A DNA stretch of 64,000 nucleotides. It comes from Bacteroidota bacterium. GTDB lineage: Bacteria; Bacteroidota; Bacteroidia; Cytophagales; Cytophagaceae. Made by a program: the position numbers and the translations under genes. The stretch covers positions 20,615-84,614 of the forward strand of contig JAEWAY010000030.1 in the NCBI GenBank assembly GCA_023391415.1, given 5' to 3'. The notes beneath the pieces were generated by a model, which saw only the letters and a program-made list of their open reading frames with translations, had not been told where the DNA came from and did no database searches. This document shows, one piece after another, positions 1 to 8,371 of the stretch (its first letter is position 1; the number at the start of each line of letters is the position of its first letter).

Positions 1-811
1 TGACTCCTGTTTTGGGATCGCGGTATACTCCGCTTAAATCCGTTTGTGATGTATTGAAAGATCCGTACGAAGTAGATAAGGTTACATTGTTTAATGTGAG
101 GTCTTGCTTCAATATAATATTGATAGCGCCACCCAGGTAATCGCCGGATAAATGGGCGGGAAGAACGCCTTTATATACCTCAATGCGCTCAATCATCGCC
201 GGCGGTATGTTATTTAGATTAAATGAAGTCCCGTAGGTGGAAATTTCTATACCATCAATAAAAATACCTACAGAACGACCAGACATACCGTTGAGGTTAT
301 ACTCTACACTTGATCCCAGTCCTCCGTTTTGGCGCACTTTTACACCTACCGCCCTGTCCAGCAATTCATTCGTCTGAAGATTTCTAATAGCCGCTTCTTC
401 TGTTTCAATAACCTTTACAGCAAAACCCGATTCTTCTATCTTTTCCTTTTCGGTTTTTTTGTATCCCAAAGCTATTTCATTTAGCTGATGCACTTCCTCT
501 GTTAATTTCAGGTCAAGCTTTAAGGTCTGGTTTTCTTTTAAAACAACTGTTTGAGTCTTTTTTTTATATCCAATTCCTGAAACTGAAACTTTGTGCTTAC
601 CTGGCGGTAGATTCAGTATCTGGTAGTCGCCCAAAGAATCAGACATATTACCCAAGTTCAGGGAATCGATAGTAATGGTCGCGTAAGGTAGCGGGGCCCC
701 GGTATGATCGATAACTTTACCTTTTAAATTCGCCTTTCCAATATTCTGAGACCATACACATGCTGATAACAGGCAAAAAGACACTACTAGCAAGGTTTTA
801 CTATATTGCAT
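1..811 (-). CDS. TonB-dependent receptor, N-terminal part (runs off the window)
   Basis: Outer membrane active-transport receptor energised by TonB; the substrate cannot be told. Read from the ATG at 809-811, the frame stays open to the window edge, giving about 270 residues. It starts with a signal peptide ending near VWSQN. A carboxypeptidase-regulatory-like beta-sandwich follows (about residues 23-105), containing GKVIDHTGAPLPYATI and LPPGKHKVSVSGIGY. The plug domain comes next, with LQTNELLDRAVGVKVRQNGG, GIFIDGIE, IERIEVYKG and GGAINI. The barrel lies outside the window. The plug and regulatory-like domain are characteristic of Bacteroidota receptors. No susD-like gene is visible on this side, so a polysaccharide utilisation locus cannot be claimed. 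Confidence 0.93.
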   Translation of the reverse strand, partial: MQYSKTLLVVSFCLLSACVWSQNIGKANLKGKVIDHTGAPLPYATITIDSLNLGNMSDSLGDYQILNLPPGKHKVSVSGIGYKKKTQTVVLKENQTLKLDLKLTEEVHQLNEIALGYKKTEKEKIEESGFAVKVIETEEAAIRNLQTNELLDRAVGVKVRQNGGLGSSVEYNLNGMSGRSVGIFIDGIEISTYGTSFNLNNIPPAMIERIEVYKGVLPAHLSGDYLGGAINIILKQDLTLNNVTLSTSYGSFNTSQTDLSGVYRDPKTGV

Positions 812-1422
812 TACTTCGAATTCTTAAATCGCGTCGCGCTACAAACGCGCGCTTTTTTAAAGGATATACAGTGTTTATAACTTAGATTAAAGATGTATCA
901 ATGCCCAAACCTACAACATTATACGATTGGTGTCAATACTTATTTAGATTAATTTTAGATTAATTAATACTGAGTGACTTATATGATTATACTAAAAAAT
1001 TAAGAACTAGGACCATAGCTTAAACATGCCCACACATAAATTGCCCTTGACTTCTATCCCTTACATAAACTAAAAGAGGTCATCGGAGCCTCGCTTCCCG
1101 TAACCGGGTTTATCATCTGGTGGGAAAAAAGTATAACGCTCTCGAATATGAACAAGGAGAGAAGCATTTTAACCACCGCGTTGTCACGATCTCAAATAGG
1201 CAGACGCGCCGCCTTTTCCCTCGCGCGTGAGGTAACCCGAATAGCGGACAGATCATCTTCTTGTTAAAAGTACTTCATCAAGCTTCCTGTTGATTTTCAT
1301 AAAAATACGATCTAACAATCCTCCCGGAAGCTTTTTATGCAAACAAATACAGGGCCGCGGGCTGGCAAAGATGTAAATGTATATTAACTTTAGCGTTTAA
1401 AAAACAAACAATACGGACCCAT
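812..1422. other. Intergenic region between divergent genes
   Basis: About 610 bases between the receptor gene (minus strand) and the secreted-protein gene (plus strand). The first 200 bases are AT-rich and suit a promoter region; the 1080-1340 stretch is richer in GC and holds no convincing gene. A 39-codon frame at 1148-1267 has no ribosome site and no recognisable product. A TAACTTTA element at 1385-1392 is one base off the Bacteroidota -7 box and may serve the gene at 1423. Confidence 0.5.
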
Positions 1423-2958
1423 ATGAAACATATTTACCATCTGCTTATCGTTCTCTCTCTATTGTTAAGCGGAATTTTGCGGCTCCACGCCCAACCAGTC
1501 ATTTCCATCAACCAGGGCGAAGCGGTCGATCCCGAAAAAAACGCGCGATTTAATAGTTTGCTCGGGGTAGACGATGAATCATTTTATGTACTCAGGGTCA
1601 AAACCAAGGGACGCGGCACCAAGTACTTTGTAGAAAGCTACGACAAAAAGTCGTTCGCCCAGACTTTCTCCGTTGATCTCCGGCTGGATGATATTCCGGG
1701 AGCCCAAACCGATCCCAGACATTTTACGGTCAACTCCATCGCCGCGTCCGGCAAAGTCTATGTTTTTTTCAGGGCCTATGACAGGACGACCAAAGAACGA
1801 AGCCTGATGATGAAAACCATCGACAAGAAAGGCAATGTGAGCTCAGAGACAGAAATGGCGCGTCACTCCACCGAGTTCCATGATGAAAACTTCTACATGA
1901 TTGTATCCTCGGACCGTTCCAAGCTGGCGCTGATCAGTCAGGTCGACAGCAGGCCACAACAGGTAAATATAACCATATACGATACCCGAACCTTTAAGCC
2001 TATCCGCGAATACCAACTGCCACAGGGCTATAAAAAAAGCGGCATCTTCGCCGGAAGCTATATAGTACACGATGACGGAAGCCTCTATTTTTCATTCAAC
2101 TACCTGACCGCTAAGGAAAAAGTAGGCCTCGCGTTGGGTTGTATTCCGTATAACTCCAATGAAATGAAAGCCATTGAGCTTGATCTGAGCGCCAAAAAAG
2201 ACCTTTACAAGGGACTTGTAAATTTCAACAAATCAGACAGCACCATTACCATCGCCGGTATATTTAAGGACGAAATCGAGTGGAACGGCAAACCCAATGA
2301 TAAAAACAAACCGGAGAAAAAAGCCGGATTTTTCAGCTTCAAAATCAACGCGACAAGCTTTACCATTGTCAAGCGATCGGAAAAGTATTTCCCGAACCAT
2401 ATCTATGACAAACTGGCTTATTACACAAACTCCTCGAACTACCCGGGCGACAAGTTTTATACGCTGGACCAGATTCTGGAAGTAAAGGACGCGCGGTACC
2501 TGATCGCTTCACATTCCTATACGGTTGTTTCTGACAATGGCTCATATAATGTGAGCAATGAACTGCTTGTAACCAAAATCAACCAATCGGGAGAAATCGA
2601 GTGGATGAATATTATTCCCAAATTTACCAATTCCGGATCTGTATCATTTAATAGTATGGTCGTCAATGACAAGATTCATTTACTCTTTCTGGAACACCCG
2701 AAAAGTACGAAGGCTTTTCCGGAAGTCTATGAATACAACCGGGATAAATTCGGAACCGTCAGTGGCGTAACCGGGCCCAACGCCATTTGTGTAGTGGTCG
2801 ATGAAAACGGTAAAGCGGAAAAAGTAAAATTCTATGAAAACAAAGACTTTTGCTATGTACCTCCTGCTCAAGATTATCTCCTCGACGGGGACAATGGTTT
2901 ACTGATCCGTTTTATCCGTGGTGATCAGGAAAAATTCGGAAGTATCACCATAAAATAA
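1423..2958 (+). CDS. Secreted protein of unknown function (511 aa)
   Basis: A signal peptide is clear (charged MKH, a hydrophobic run to about residue 20, cleavage after LHAQ). The mature part has many alternating short hydrophobic and polar stretches, such as GKVYVFFRAYDR, DGSLYFSFNYLT and RYLIASHSYTVV. This suggests a beta-rich, possibly propeller-like fold. No catalytic motif, lipobox or T9SS tail is visible. It stands alone: the next gene follows a strong terminator, and the upstream receptor is divergent. I do not recognise the family. The frame and signal peptide make it a real gene; any function would be a guess. Confidence 0.85.
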   Translation: MKHIYHLLIVLSLLLSGILRLHAQPVISINQGEAVDPEKNARFNSLLGVDDESFYVLRVKTKGRGTKYFVESYDKKSFAQTFSVDLRLDDIPGAQTDPRHFTVNSIAASGKVYVFFRAYDRTTKERSLMMKTIDKKGNVSSETEMARHSTEFHDENFYMIVSSDRSKLALISQVDSRPQQVNITIYDTRTFKPIREYQLPQGYKKSGIFAGSYIVHDDGSLYFSFNYLTAKEKVGLALGCIPYNSNEMKAIELDLSAKKDLYKGLVNFNKSDSTITIAGIFKDEIEWNGKPNDKNKPEKKAGFFSFKINATSFTIVKRSEKYFPNHIYDKLAYYTNSSNYPGDKFYTLDQILEVKDARYLIASHSYTVVSDNGSYNVSNELLVTKINQSGEIEWMNIIPKFTNSGSVSFNSMVVNDKIHLLFLEHPKSTKAFPEVYEYNRDKFGTVSGVTGPNAICVVVDENGKAEKVKFYENKDFCYVPPAQDYLLDGDNGLLIRFIRGDQEKFGSITIK

Positions 2959-2984
2959 CAATCCGACTGTCAAAGTCGATAAAT

Positions 2985-3019
2985 AAAAAGAGCGTTCCAG
3001 GCAGGAGCGCTCTTTTTAT
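2985..3019 (+). terminator. Rho-independent terminator
   Basis: A ten-base perfect stem (AAAAAGAGCG at 2985-2994 with CGCTCTTTTT at 3008-3017) with a T-rich 3' side, 26 bases after the stop of the 1423 gene. Confidence 0.85.
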
Positions 3020-3323
3020 TTAACATTCTTATCAAATCAAGCGACAAGAAACAATAACAGGATCAGAGACTTAGTAAATAATCTACTATAAATCAAATAG
3101 TTTTAAAATCCTGATCCAAAAGATAAAAGAAAACTTTCAGCCTTCCATACCCTTTCCGGTTTAGGGCGTTTCTCACTTTTTCTCCTCCGGACTATTGGCT
3201 TTTTTCGCTATTCAAAATATTTATACCGGCAATAAGGAAAATGTTTTAACCACAAAATTAAATTTAAACATAAAATAATTATAATTTTATAAGCAAATGT
3301 AAAATTATCTAAACAACGATGTT
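3020..3323. other. AT-rich intergenic region upstream of the GH26 gene
   Basis: About 300 bases without a gene. The last 90 bases before the start at 3324 are very AT-rich (TAAAATAATTATAATTTTAT) and probably carry the promoter. No element matches the TTTG/TAnnTTTG pair well. Confidence 0.4.
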
Positions 3324-4976
3324 ATGAAAAACAACATTTACTCATTTTTATGTACGCTGGCTCTGCTGATCTGCTGGTCTTTTACCACCCAGGCGCGGAT
3401 CCGGATAGAAGCGGAATCGGGGCAACTGACAGCGGACGCGTCTATTGAGTCGGACGCTTCAGCCTCCGGTGGTAAATATGTCAATACAAGAGGAGGTAAT
3501 CTCGAAATTTCCTACACTATTGAGCAAGATGGTTTCTATGACGTATATCTATACGTGGCCGGGACGCATGGAGAGAAGCACAACTATTTTCTCATCAATG
3601 AAAGTTCCAGCACCTTCAAAGTGGAAAATACTTCCCAATACGTCAACCTAAAAGTAGCCACTACGGTATATTTATACGCTGGAGCGAACACCTTCTCAGT
3701 GCGAAACCAGTGGGGATGGATCGACATAGACTATATCGAGTTGGAGGAAGTAGTCGCCTCCGAACGTTTCAATACCAATACCGAGCTGGTCAATCCCGAC
3801 GCGAGCCGGGAAGCCAAAGCCTTGTATAAGTTTCTGTACGACAACTATGGCGAAAAAATCATCTCCGGAGTAATGACACTTCAGCCTTTCGACATGACCA
3901 ACTGGCTGAAAGAGCGCACAGGCAAGGAGCCCGCCATACTCGGGCTTGACCTGATGCATACCAACCGAAACTACAACTGGTACAACGACAACGAGCCGAT
4001 CGAAAACGCCAAAACCTGGTACGAACGAAATGGTATCCCGATCATGGCCTGGCACTGGAGAGATCCCAGCCGCCAGACAGAATCGTTTTATCGAAGCCAC
4101 AATAGCGAACCAACAACCAATTTCGATATTGGCAAAATATTCGAACCCGCGTCTTCTGAATATCAGGCTATGATCAACGATATCGACGCGACCGCCCTGT
4201 TGCTGAAAAAACTGGCCGACGACAATGTTCCCCTGTTGTGGAGACCCCTGCACGAAGCCGCTGGTGGCTGGTTTTGGTGGGGCAAGGACCCCGAATCCTG
4301 CAAAGAACTATACCGGATCTTATATGACCGTTTGGTAAACATCCATAAACTGAACAACCTGATCTGGGTTTGGACCAGAGAGCCTAACGACGACGACTGG
4401 TATCCAGGAGACGAATACGTAGACATCGTTGGGATGGACATATACAGAACCGGAGACCATAGTTCCTATATTCTGGATTTCAATATTTCCAACGAAACAT
4501 ACGACAGAAAAAAAATCATAGCGCTTTCAGAATGCGGCTCCTTCCCCGACGTAGACAATCTGATCAAGGACAAAGCCGCGTGGTCCTGGTTTATGCCCTG
4601 GTACGGAGGATTCACTACGGATCCGACTTTCAATACCATAGAGCTATGGCAAAAGATGTTTGACAGCGAATACGTAATCACTCTGGATGAAATGCCGGAT
4701 CTGAAAAACTATGGAGACGTCGTGTCCTCGGCCAAAACTCCTGAAACAACTGATTTTATTATCAGGCCAACTCTGGTCAACGACTTTACGACTATCGAAA
4801 GTCATCAAGATCCTATCCGGGAAGTTCAGATTATATCCGCTACCGGAATGTTGGTCGACTCTTATCATTATGATGGACGGCAATCAAGTCTGACACTGCC
4901 AACAAGTCATCTTGCCAAAGGCATGTATCTGATCATCATAAACGGTAAACAAAAATCCAGAATAATCAGAAACTAA
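3324..4976 (+). CDS. Secreted glycoside hydrolase family 26 (beta-mannanase type) with carbohydrate-binding module and T9SS tail
   Basis: Likely hydrolyses beta-1,4-mannan, outside the cell or at the surface. A signal peptide covers residues 1-24. Residues 25-145 resemble a CBM35/CBM6-type module (RIRIEAESGQL, GGKYVNTRGG). The family 26 barrel follows at about 160-435. WHWRDP begins at residue 243, RPLHEAAGGWFWWG carries the expected acid/base Glu311, and ALSECGSFPD carries the expected nucleophile Glu403. The last 80 residues (VQIISATGMLVDSYHYDG and LAKGMYLIIING) are a type A T9SS sorting domain. The gene is monocistronic, flanked by terminators. Exact specificity is inferred: the family also holds other beta-glycanases, but the WFWWG context favours mannan. 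Confidence 0.93.
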   Translation: MKNNIYSFLCTLALLICWSFTTQARIRIEAESGQLTADASIESDASASGGKYVNTRGGNLEISYTIEQDGFYDVYLYVAGTHGEKHNYFLINESSSTFKVENTSQYVNLKVATTVYLYAGANTFSVRNQWGWIDIDYIELEEVVASERFNTNTELVNPDASREAKALYKFLYDNYGEKIISGVMTLQPFDMTNWLKERTGKEPAILGLDLMHTNRNYNWYNDNEPIENAKTWYERNGIPIMAWHWRDPSRQTESFYRSHNSEPTTNFDIGKIFEPASSEYQAMINDIDATALLLKKLADDNVPLLWRPLHEAAGGWFWWGKDPESCKELYRILYDRLVNIHKLNNLIWVWTREPNDDDWYPGDEYVDIVGMDIYRTGDHSSYILDFNISNETYDRKKIIALSECGSFPDVDNLIKDKAAWSWFMPWYGGFTTDPTFNTIELWQKMFDSEYVITLDEMPDLKNYGDVVSSAKTPETTDFIIRPTLVNDFTTIESHQDPIREVQIISATGMLVDSYHYDGRQSSLTLPTSHLAKGMYLIIINGKQKSRIIRN

Positions 4977-4983
4977 ATGAACA

Positions 4984-5027
4984 AAAACGTCTCCATACGC
5001 TTCGTTTATGGAGACGTTTTATTTTTT
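4984..5027 (+). terminator. Rho-independent terminator after the GH26 gene
   Basis: A fourteen-base perfect stem (AAAACGTCTCCATA at 4984-4997 with TATGGAGACGTTTT at 5007-5020) followed by ATTTTTT. Confidence 0.92.
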
Positions 5028-5127
5028 GATCGTCATATCGGGTAGACTTTTTGGGGAAATGGAAAGACCTTTTGTGAATTATCTCTTTATGGAACCGCTA
5101 TAGCGTACTTTTTAAAACAGCGTATTA

Positions 5128-5625
5128 TTGAAACTAATTTTCGTCACCGGACTGCCGGGATGTGGTAAAAGCTACTTTGCCAGGCATCTTTCCCGGCAAA
5201 TCAAATCAGACTATATCAACAGCGAGCTTATCCGAAAGGACTTGTTTTACGATCCCGGTTATCCCAAAAACGAACGGGGAGTCTTGTTCCAGAAACTTCT
5301 CGAGATGATCAGGCACGCGTTCCAGTATGGGCAGGACATCGTCGTAGACACTATCCTCTACAACCAGCGGGACTATCGCTTCTTCGAACAAAATCTCTCC
5401 GACTATCTCATACAGACCGTAATTTTTGAAATTATTTCCAGCGAAGACATTATAGAAAAACGCCTGATGGAAGACAGGCCGGACAGCGATACCAATCTGG
5501 CGTTGTACCAGCTTATCCGGTCCTACGTCAAACCTCTTTCCACTCCCTGTTGCAAGATCTGGTCGGGGCCGGCCAATATTCAGGAAATGCTCGACAAGGC
5601 CATCAACTATCTGAACAACAAATAA
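5128..5625 (+). CDS. Small P-loop kinase-like ATP-binding protein (165 aa), TTG start
   Basis: Cytosolic nucleotide-binding protein of the AAA_33/zeta-toxin-like kinase type. The Walker A motif GLPGCGKS is at residues 8-15. A lid-like segment ending in RLMEDRPDSDTN follows, and DIVVDTILYN fits the Walker B position. The length suits a single-domain kinase. The start must be the TTG at 5128: an in-frame stop lies at 5113 and no ATG or GTG lies between. The substrate is unknown. It is not part of an evident toxin-antitoxin pair, because no small partner gene adjoins it. The porin gene downstream is convergent, six bases away. Confidence 0.85.
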   Translation: MKLIFVTGLPGCGKSYFARHLSRQIKSDYINSELIRKDLFYDPGYPKNERGVLFQKLLEMIRHAFQYGQDIVVDTILYNQRDYRFFEQNLSDYLIQTVIFEIISSEDIIEKRLMEDRPDSDTNLALYQLIRSYVKPLSTPCCKIWSGPANIQEMLDKAINYLNNK

Positions 5626-5631
5626 TACCTC

Positions 5632-6786
5632 CTAAAAAATCAACTGGATACCCATACTTATATACTGGTACCGGTCACCCTGGCCTCTGCCCCATACATA
5701 GTGCAATCCCGCTTTCAGATCATCTTCATAAAAGAGAAAGTTGACGCCCGCGTCGTGAAAATGCCTGTCGCTACCCGTCCGACTCTGGGTATATGTATAT
5801 ACAGGCTGCAACAGCTTGCTTTTAAACAGGACGATATTGTATCCGGCTTTTAAGCTCACAGCCTCGCTGGCAACACGTACACGCTCGTCCACGTTCATCG
5901 TATCGCGCCGAAACCAGGCATATTCAGCCACAATATCCACAGGACCAAAGTTAAGCAGAAGATCGACTCCCCCCGCTTGATTGGACATGAAGACATCCGT
6001 CCTGCCCTGATACGCCTGATTATAAGCAAGAGTCACTCCTTTTCTTTTTCCATAATAGGATTGCGTATATCGAAGCTTATATTCATCCATCTCCGGATCG
6101 CCTACCGTAAGCGCCACACGGCCCGTCATCAGCGGATACCAGCGCTTGCCTTCACCGTTGAGCTCCTCCGCGGTAGGATTAAACGCTCCGACATTATAGT
6201 TAAGACTCCAGAGTTTTCCCAAATACAATCCGCCAAAATTGACCCCGGTCTCCCGACCGCTGGCGCGCTGCAGCAAATGACTACGGACCATCGAATTGGT
6301 AAGCCCTTTTTCAAAGCCTATCACATAAAAGGCGCTCGTAATATTCTCCCTGCCAAACTGGGGCCGGAAGTATCCAAACGTCGTATTGAACAAAGAATGC
6401 GCCTTATAAGTAAAAAAAGCGTCCCATACCATAAAAACGCGATTGTCCGGATCGTTGGGGTTCCCAAACGCTTCGATTATCTTGTCCTTGCCTATGCCGT
6501 CATAGGCGATCGCCAGGGTAAAATCAATCTTGTTGAAACTGGTTCCCTGTAACCCGACCCGGCCTCTGCGAATAAAAATATCGTTGCGACGTCCGGCGTC
6601 CGGCTCCGCTTCATTGAGCATAGACACTACATTCCATATCTGGACCGATTGTTTGACTTTCAATTCGGTTTTCGGAATTTTTATTTTAAATTTCTCCAAT
6701 TGGCTCGAATCCCCGCCATCCCGCGCGTACAGTGTATACACGCACATCAGGGACATAATTCCCAGCAACCCATATCTTGGTGTCAT
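5632..6786 (-). CDS. Outer membrane porin (phosphate-selective porin O/P-like)
   Basis: A 384-residue protein with a signal peptide (cleavage near YTLYAR, residue 22) and then the layout of a 16- or 18-strand barrel. Supporting segments are RRNDIFIRRGRVGLQG, DFTLAIAYDGIG, FFTYKAHSLFNTTFGYFRPQFGREN and a C-terminal Phe in YISMGIQLIF, the usual barrel end. The RRxRxGLxG segment after a short acidic lead fits the OprO/OprP porin family of Bacteroidota. The solute is not predictable; family members are often named phosphate porins without evidence. It is monocistronic and convergent with the gene at 5128. Confidence 0.82.
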   Translation of the reverse strand: MTPRYGLLGIMSLMCVYTLYARDGGDSSQLEKFKIKIPKTELKVKQSVQIWNVVSMLNEAEPDAGRRNDIFIRRGRVGLQGTSFNKIDFTLAIAYDGIGKDKIIEAFGNPNDPDNRVFMVWDAFFTYKAHSLFNTTFGYFRPQFGRENITSAFYVIGFEKGLTNSMVRSHLLQRASGRETGVNFGGLYLGKLWSLNYNVGAFNPTAEELNGEGKRWYPLMTGRVALTVGDPEMDEYKLRYTQSYYGKRKGVTLAYNQAYQGRTDVFMSNQAGGVDLLLNFGPVDIVAEYAWFRRDTMNVDERVRVASEAVSLKAGYNIVLFKSKLLQPVYTYTQSRTGSDRHFHDAGVNFLFYEDDLKAGLHYVWGRGQGDRYQYISMGIQLIF

Positions 6787-7003
6787 AAAAATTTTGTAAA
6801 GTAATGGTGGACACTAAAGTTCATAAAACAGAAGTCTGCTCCTGATTTTCCATTAATCCAATTCCGCCAACCTTGTTTTAAAAAAGATTATTTTTTTTAA
6901 AAGCTGTACAACCCACCGGGAGAAACTTCGTTTATGTTTATAAATAACAAATCGTTATTGACCATACGATGGTCCTGTTCCACTTAAAAGAAAGGAGGTA
7001 CAA

Positions 7004-7054
7004 ATGTCTGGTTCTAATCAAACTTCAAAAGTAATTTTCTCAGTGATATTCTGA
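7004..7054 (+). CDS. Possible 16-codon leader peptide upstream of gapA
   Basis: The frame reads MSGSNQTSKVIFSVIF and stops with TGA at 7052. It is preceded by AAAGGAGGT (6991-6999, with one further A ahead of it), ending five bases before the ATG. That is a near-ideal Shine-Dalgarno, unusual because Bacteroidota genes seldom use one. A strong hairpin follows 30 bases after the stop, and gapA begins 230 bases later. The peptide has no repeated regulatory codon that would point to classical attenuation. It could be a short secreted or membrane peptide, a regulatory leader, or chance; the strength of the ribosome site is the only reason to list it. Confidence 0.35.
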   Translation: MSGSNQTSKVIFSVIF

Positions 7055-7083
7055 GTAAACAACTTTTGAGCTTTATTAAGACC

Positions 7084-7114
7084 GAATTGGCCCCAGAGGG
7101 GCCAATTCTCTTTC
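7084..7114 (+). terminator. Strong hairpin downstream of the leader-like frame
   Basis: A perfect 11-base stem, GAATTGGCCCC (7084-7094) and GGGGCCAATTC (7098-7108), with a three-base loop, followed by TCTTTC. The weak U tract makes it a less certain terminator. It lies between the leader-like frame and gapA. Confidence 0.6.
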
Positions 7115-7286
7115 AGCCCCCTCCGTTCCTTTTTCCGAATCGCGCCTGCTCCAGGCACTGTTTTTCGACTTCCCCAGGCTTCCGGTAAAAAATAATGAAC
7201 GATTTTTAAAAACAATTTTCTAACAAAAAAAATATGGCCGTGTTAATGGTGAGTTATTTAAAACTAACCAACAAAAATCGAATCAT

Positions 7287-8327
7287 ATGACAAAAGTAGC
7301 TATTAACGGCCTCGGCAGAATCGGGAGAGCCGCCTTTAGGGCCCTCCTTGACAATTCAGAACTGGAACTGGTAGCCATAAATGATCTCGCTCCGGCAGAC
7401 CAACTCGCTTACCTGCTAAACTTCGATTCCGTATATGGAAAATCGGAACACAAAGTAGAAAGCGATAATTATAACCTCTATGTAAAAGGAAAAGCCGTTC
7501 GCGCGCTATGCATAGACAATCCGAGGGATTTGCCCTGGGGCGATCTGGGCGTAGAACTGGTATTGGAATGTACCGGTAAATTCAAAACCAGGGAGGAACT
7601 CGAAAAACATCTGCACGCCGGAGCCAGACGGGTAATTCTTTCATCGCCCGCCAGTGATTCGGATATCCCGACCATCGTGCATGGAGTCAATCGCCCGGAA
7701 GAAGATCTCCGGATCGTTTCGACAGCGAGCTGCACGACCAACTGCATCACACCCGTTATCGAGATTCTAAACCGTAGAATCGGCGTAAAAAAAGCGGCCA
7801 TGACCACCCTACACGCCTATACCGCTTCCCAGTCGCTTGTCGACGAACCATCAGACAAGTTGAGAAGAGGCCGCGCGGCGGCGCTCAATTTTATCCCTAC
7901 CACCACCGGCGCGGCCAAAGCGACAGCCAGAGTATTGCCTGAGTTTTCCGGACGTTTCGACGGAATAGCCGTCAGAGGCCCGGTCCCCGTCGGTTCGCTC
8001 GCTGATCTGACCATCATTACCGAACGCCAGACTTCCGTCGATGAAATCAACAAGCTATTTGGCGAAGAAGCCGGTAGCGATCAATATAGAGGAATCGTCG
8101 GAGTCAACGTGGCTCCTATCGTCTCTTCCGATATCATCATGGACCCGAGAGCTTCGGTCGTGGACCTCTCCATGACGCAGGTCATCGATGGAGACCTTGT
8201 GAAAATACTGGCCTGGTACGACAACGAATGGGGCTATGTCAACCAGATGCTCCGCGAAGCGGTGAGACTCTCCTCCCTCCCTGAAGAGCTGGAGCGAAAA
8301 AAAGAAGAAGAACTGGAAAACGCCTAA
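7287..8327 (+). CDS. gapA: Glyceraldehyde-3-phosphate dehydrogenase, type I
   Basis: Oxidises glyceraldehyde 3-phosphate to 1,3-bisphosphoglycerate with NAD(P)+ in glycolysis, or the reverse in gluconeogenesis; cytosolic tetramer. The N-terminal Rossmann motif NGLGRIGR is at residues 8-15. The active-site signature ASCTTNC puts the catalytic Cys at residue 149, the canonical position. TLHAYTASQ, RRGRAAALNFIPT and the C-terminal WYDNEWGY are all present. Length (346 aa) is about ten residues over the common type because of a charged tail (LERKKEEELENA). An aspartate follows the NAD-binding strand (AINDLAP), which favours NAD over NADP. A terminator follows. Confidence 0.97.
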   Translation: MTKVAINGLGRIGRAAFRALLDNSELELVAINDLAPADQLAYLLNFDSVYGKSEHKVESDNYNLYVKGKAVRALCIDNPRDLPWGDLGVELVLECTGKFKTREELEKHLHAGARRVILSSPASDSDIPTIVHGVNRPEEDLRIVSTASCTTNCITPVIEILNRRIGVKKAAMTTLHAYTASQSLVDEPSDKLRRGRAAALNFIPTTTGAAKATARVLPEFSGRFDGIAVRGPVPVGSLADLTIITERQTSVDEINKLFGEEAGSDQYRGIVGVNVAPIVSSDIIMDPRASVVDLSMTQVIDGDLVKILAWYDNEWGYVNQMLREAVRLSSLPEELERKKEEELENA

Positions 8328-8335
8328 GCGGCGAT

Positions 8336-8371
8336 AGAGGCTGTCTCCATAAGACGGCCTCTGTTTTTTTT
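8336..8371. terminator. Terminator between convergent gapA and the CobW-type gene
   Basis: AGAGGC-TGTC ... GAC-GGCCTCT stem followed by GTTTTTTTT. It lies nine bases after the gapA stop and overlaps the last bases of the convergent gene. Confidence 0.75.

Larger units (their letters stand above)
6787..7286. other. 500-base region between the porin gene and gapA
   Basis: Apart from the small leader-like frame and hairpin listed separately, it holds a 6-bp inverted repeat GACCAT-ACG-ATGGTC at 6960-6974, a possible operator just upstream of the leader. The first 150 bases are AT-rich and contain the promoter region of the porin gene on the minus strand. Confidence 0.5.

Noticed and set aside
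1148..1267. A 39-codon open frame in the first intergenic region
   Set aside because: No ribosome site, no recognisable sequence and no flanking terminator; probably chance.
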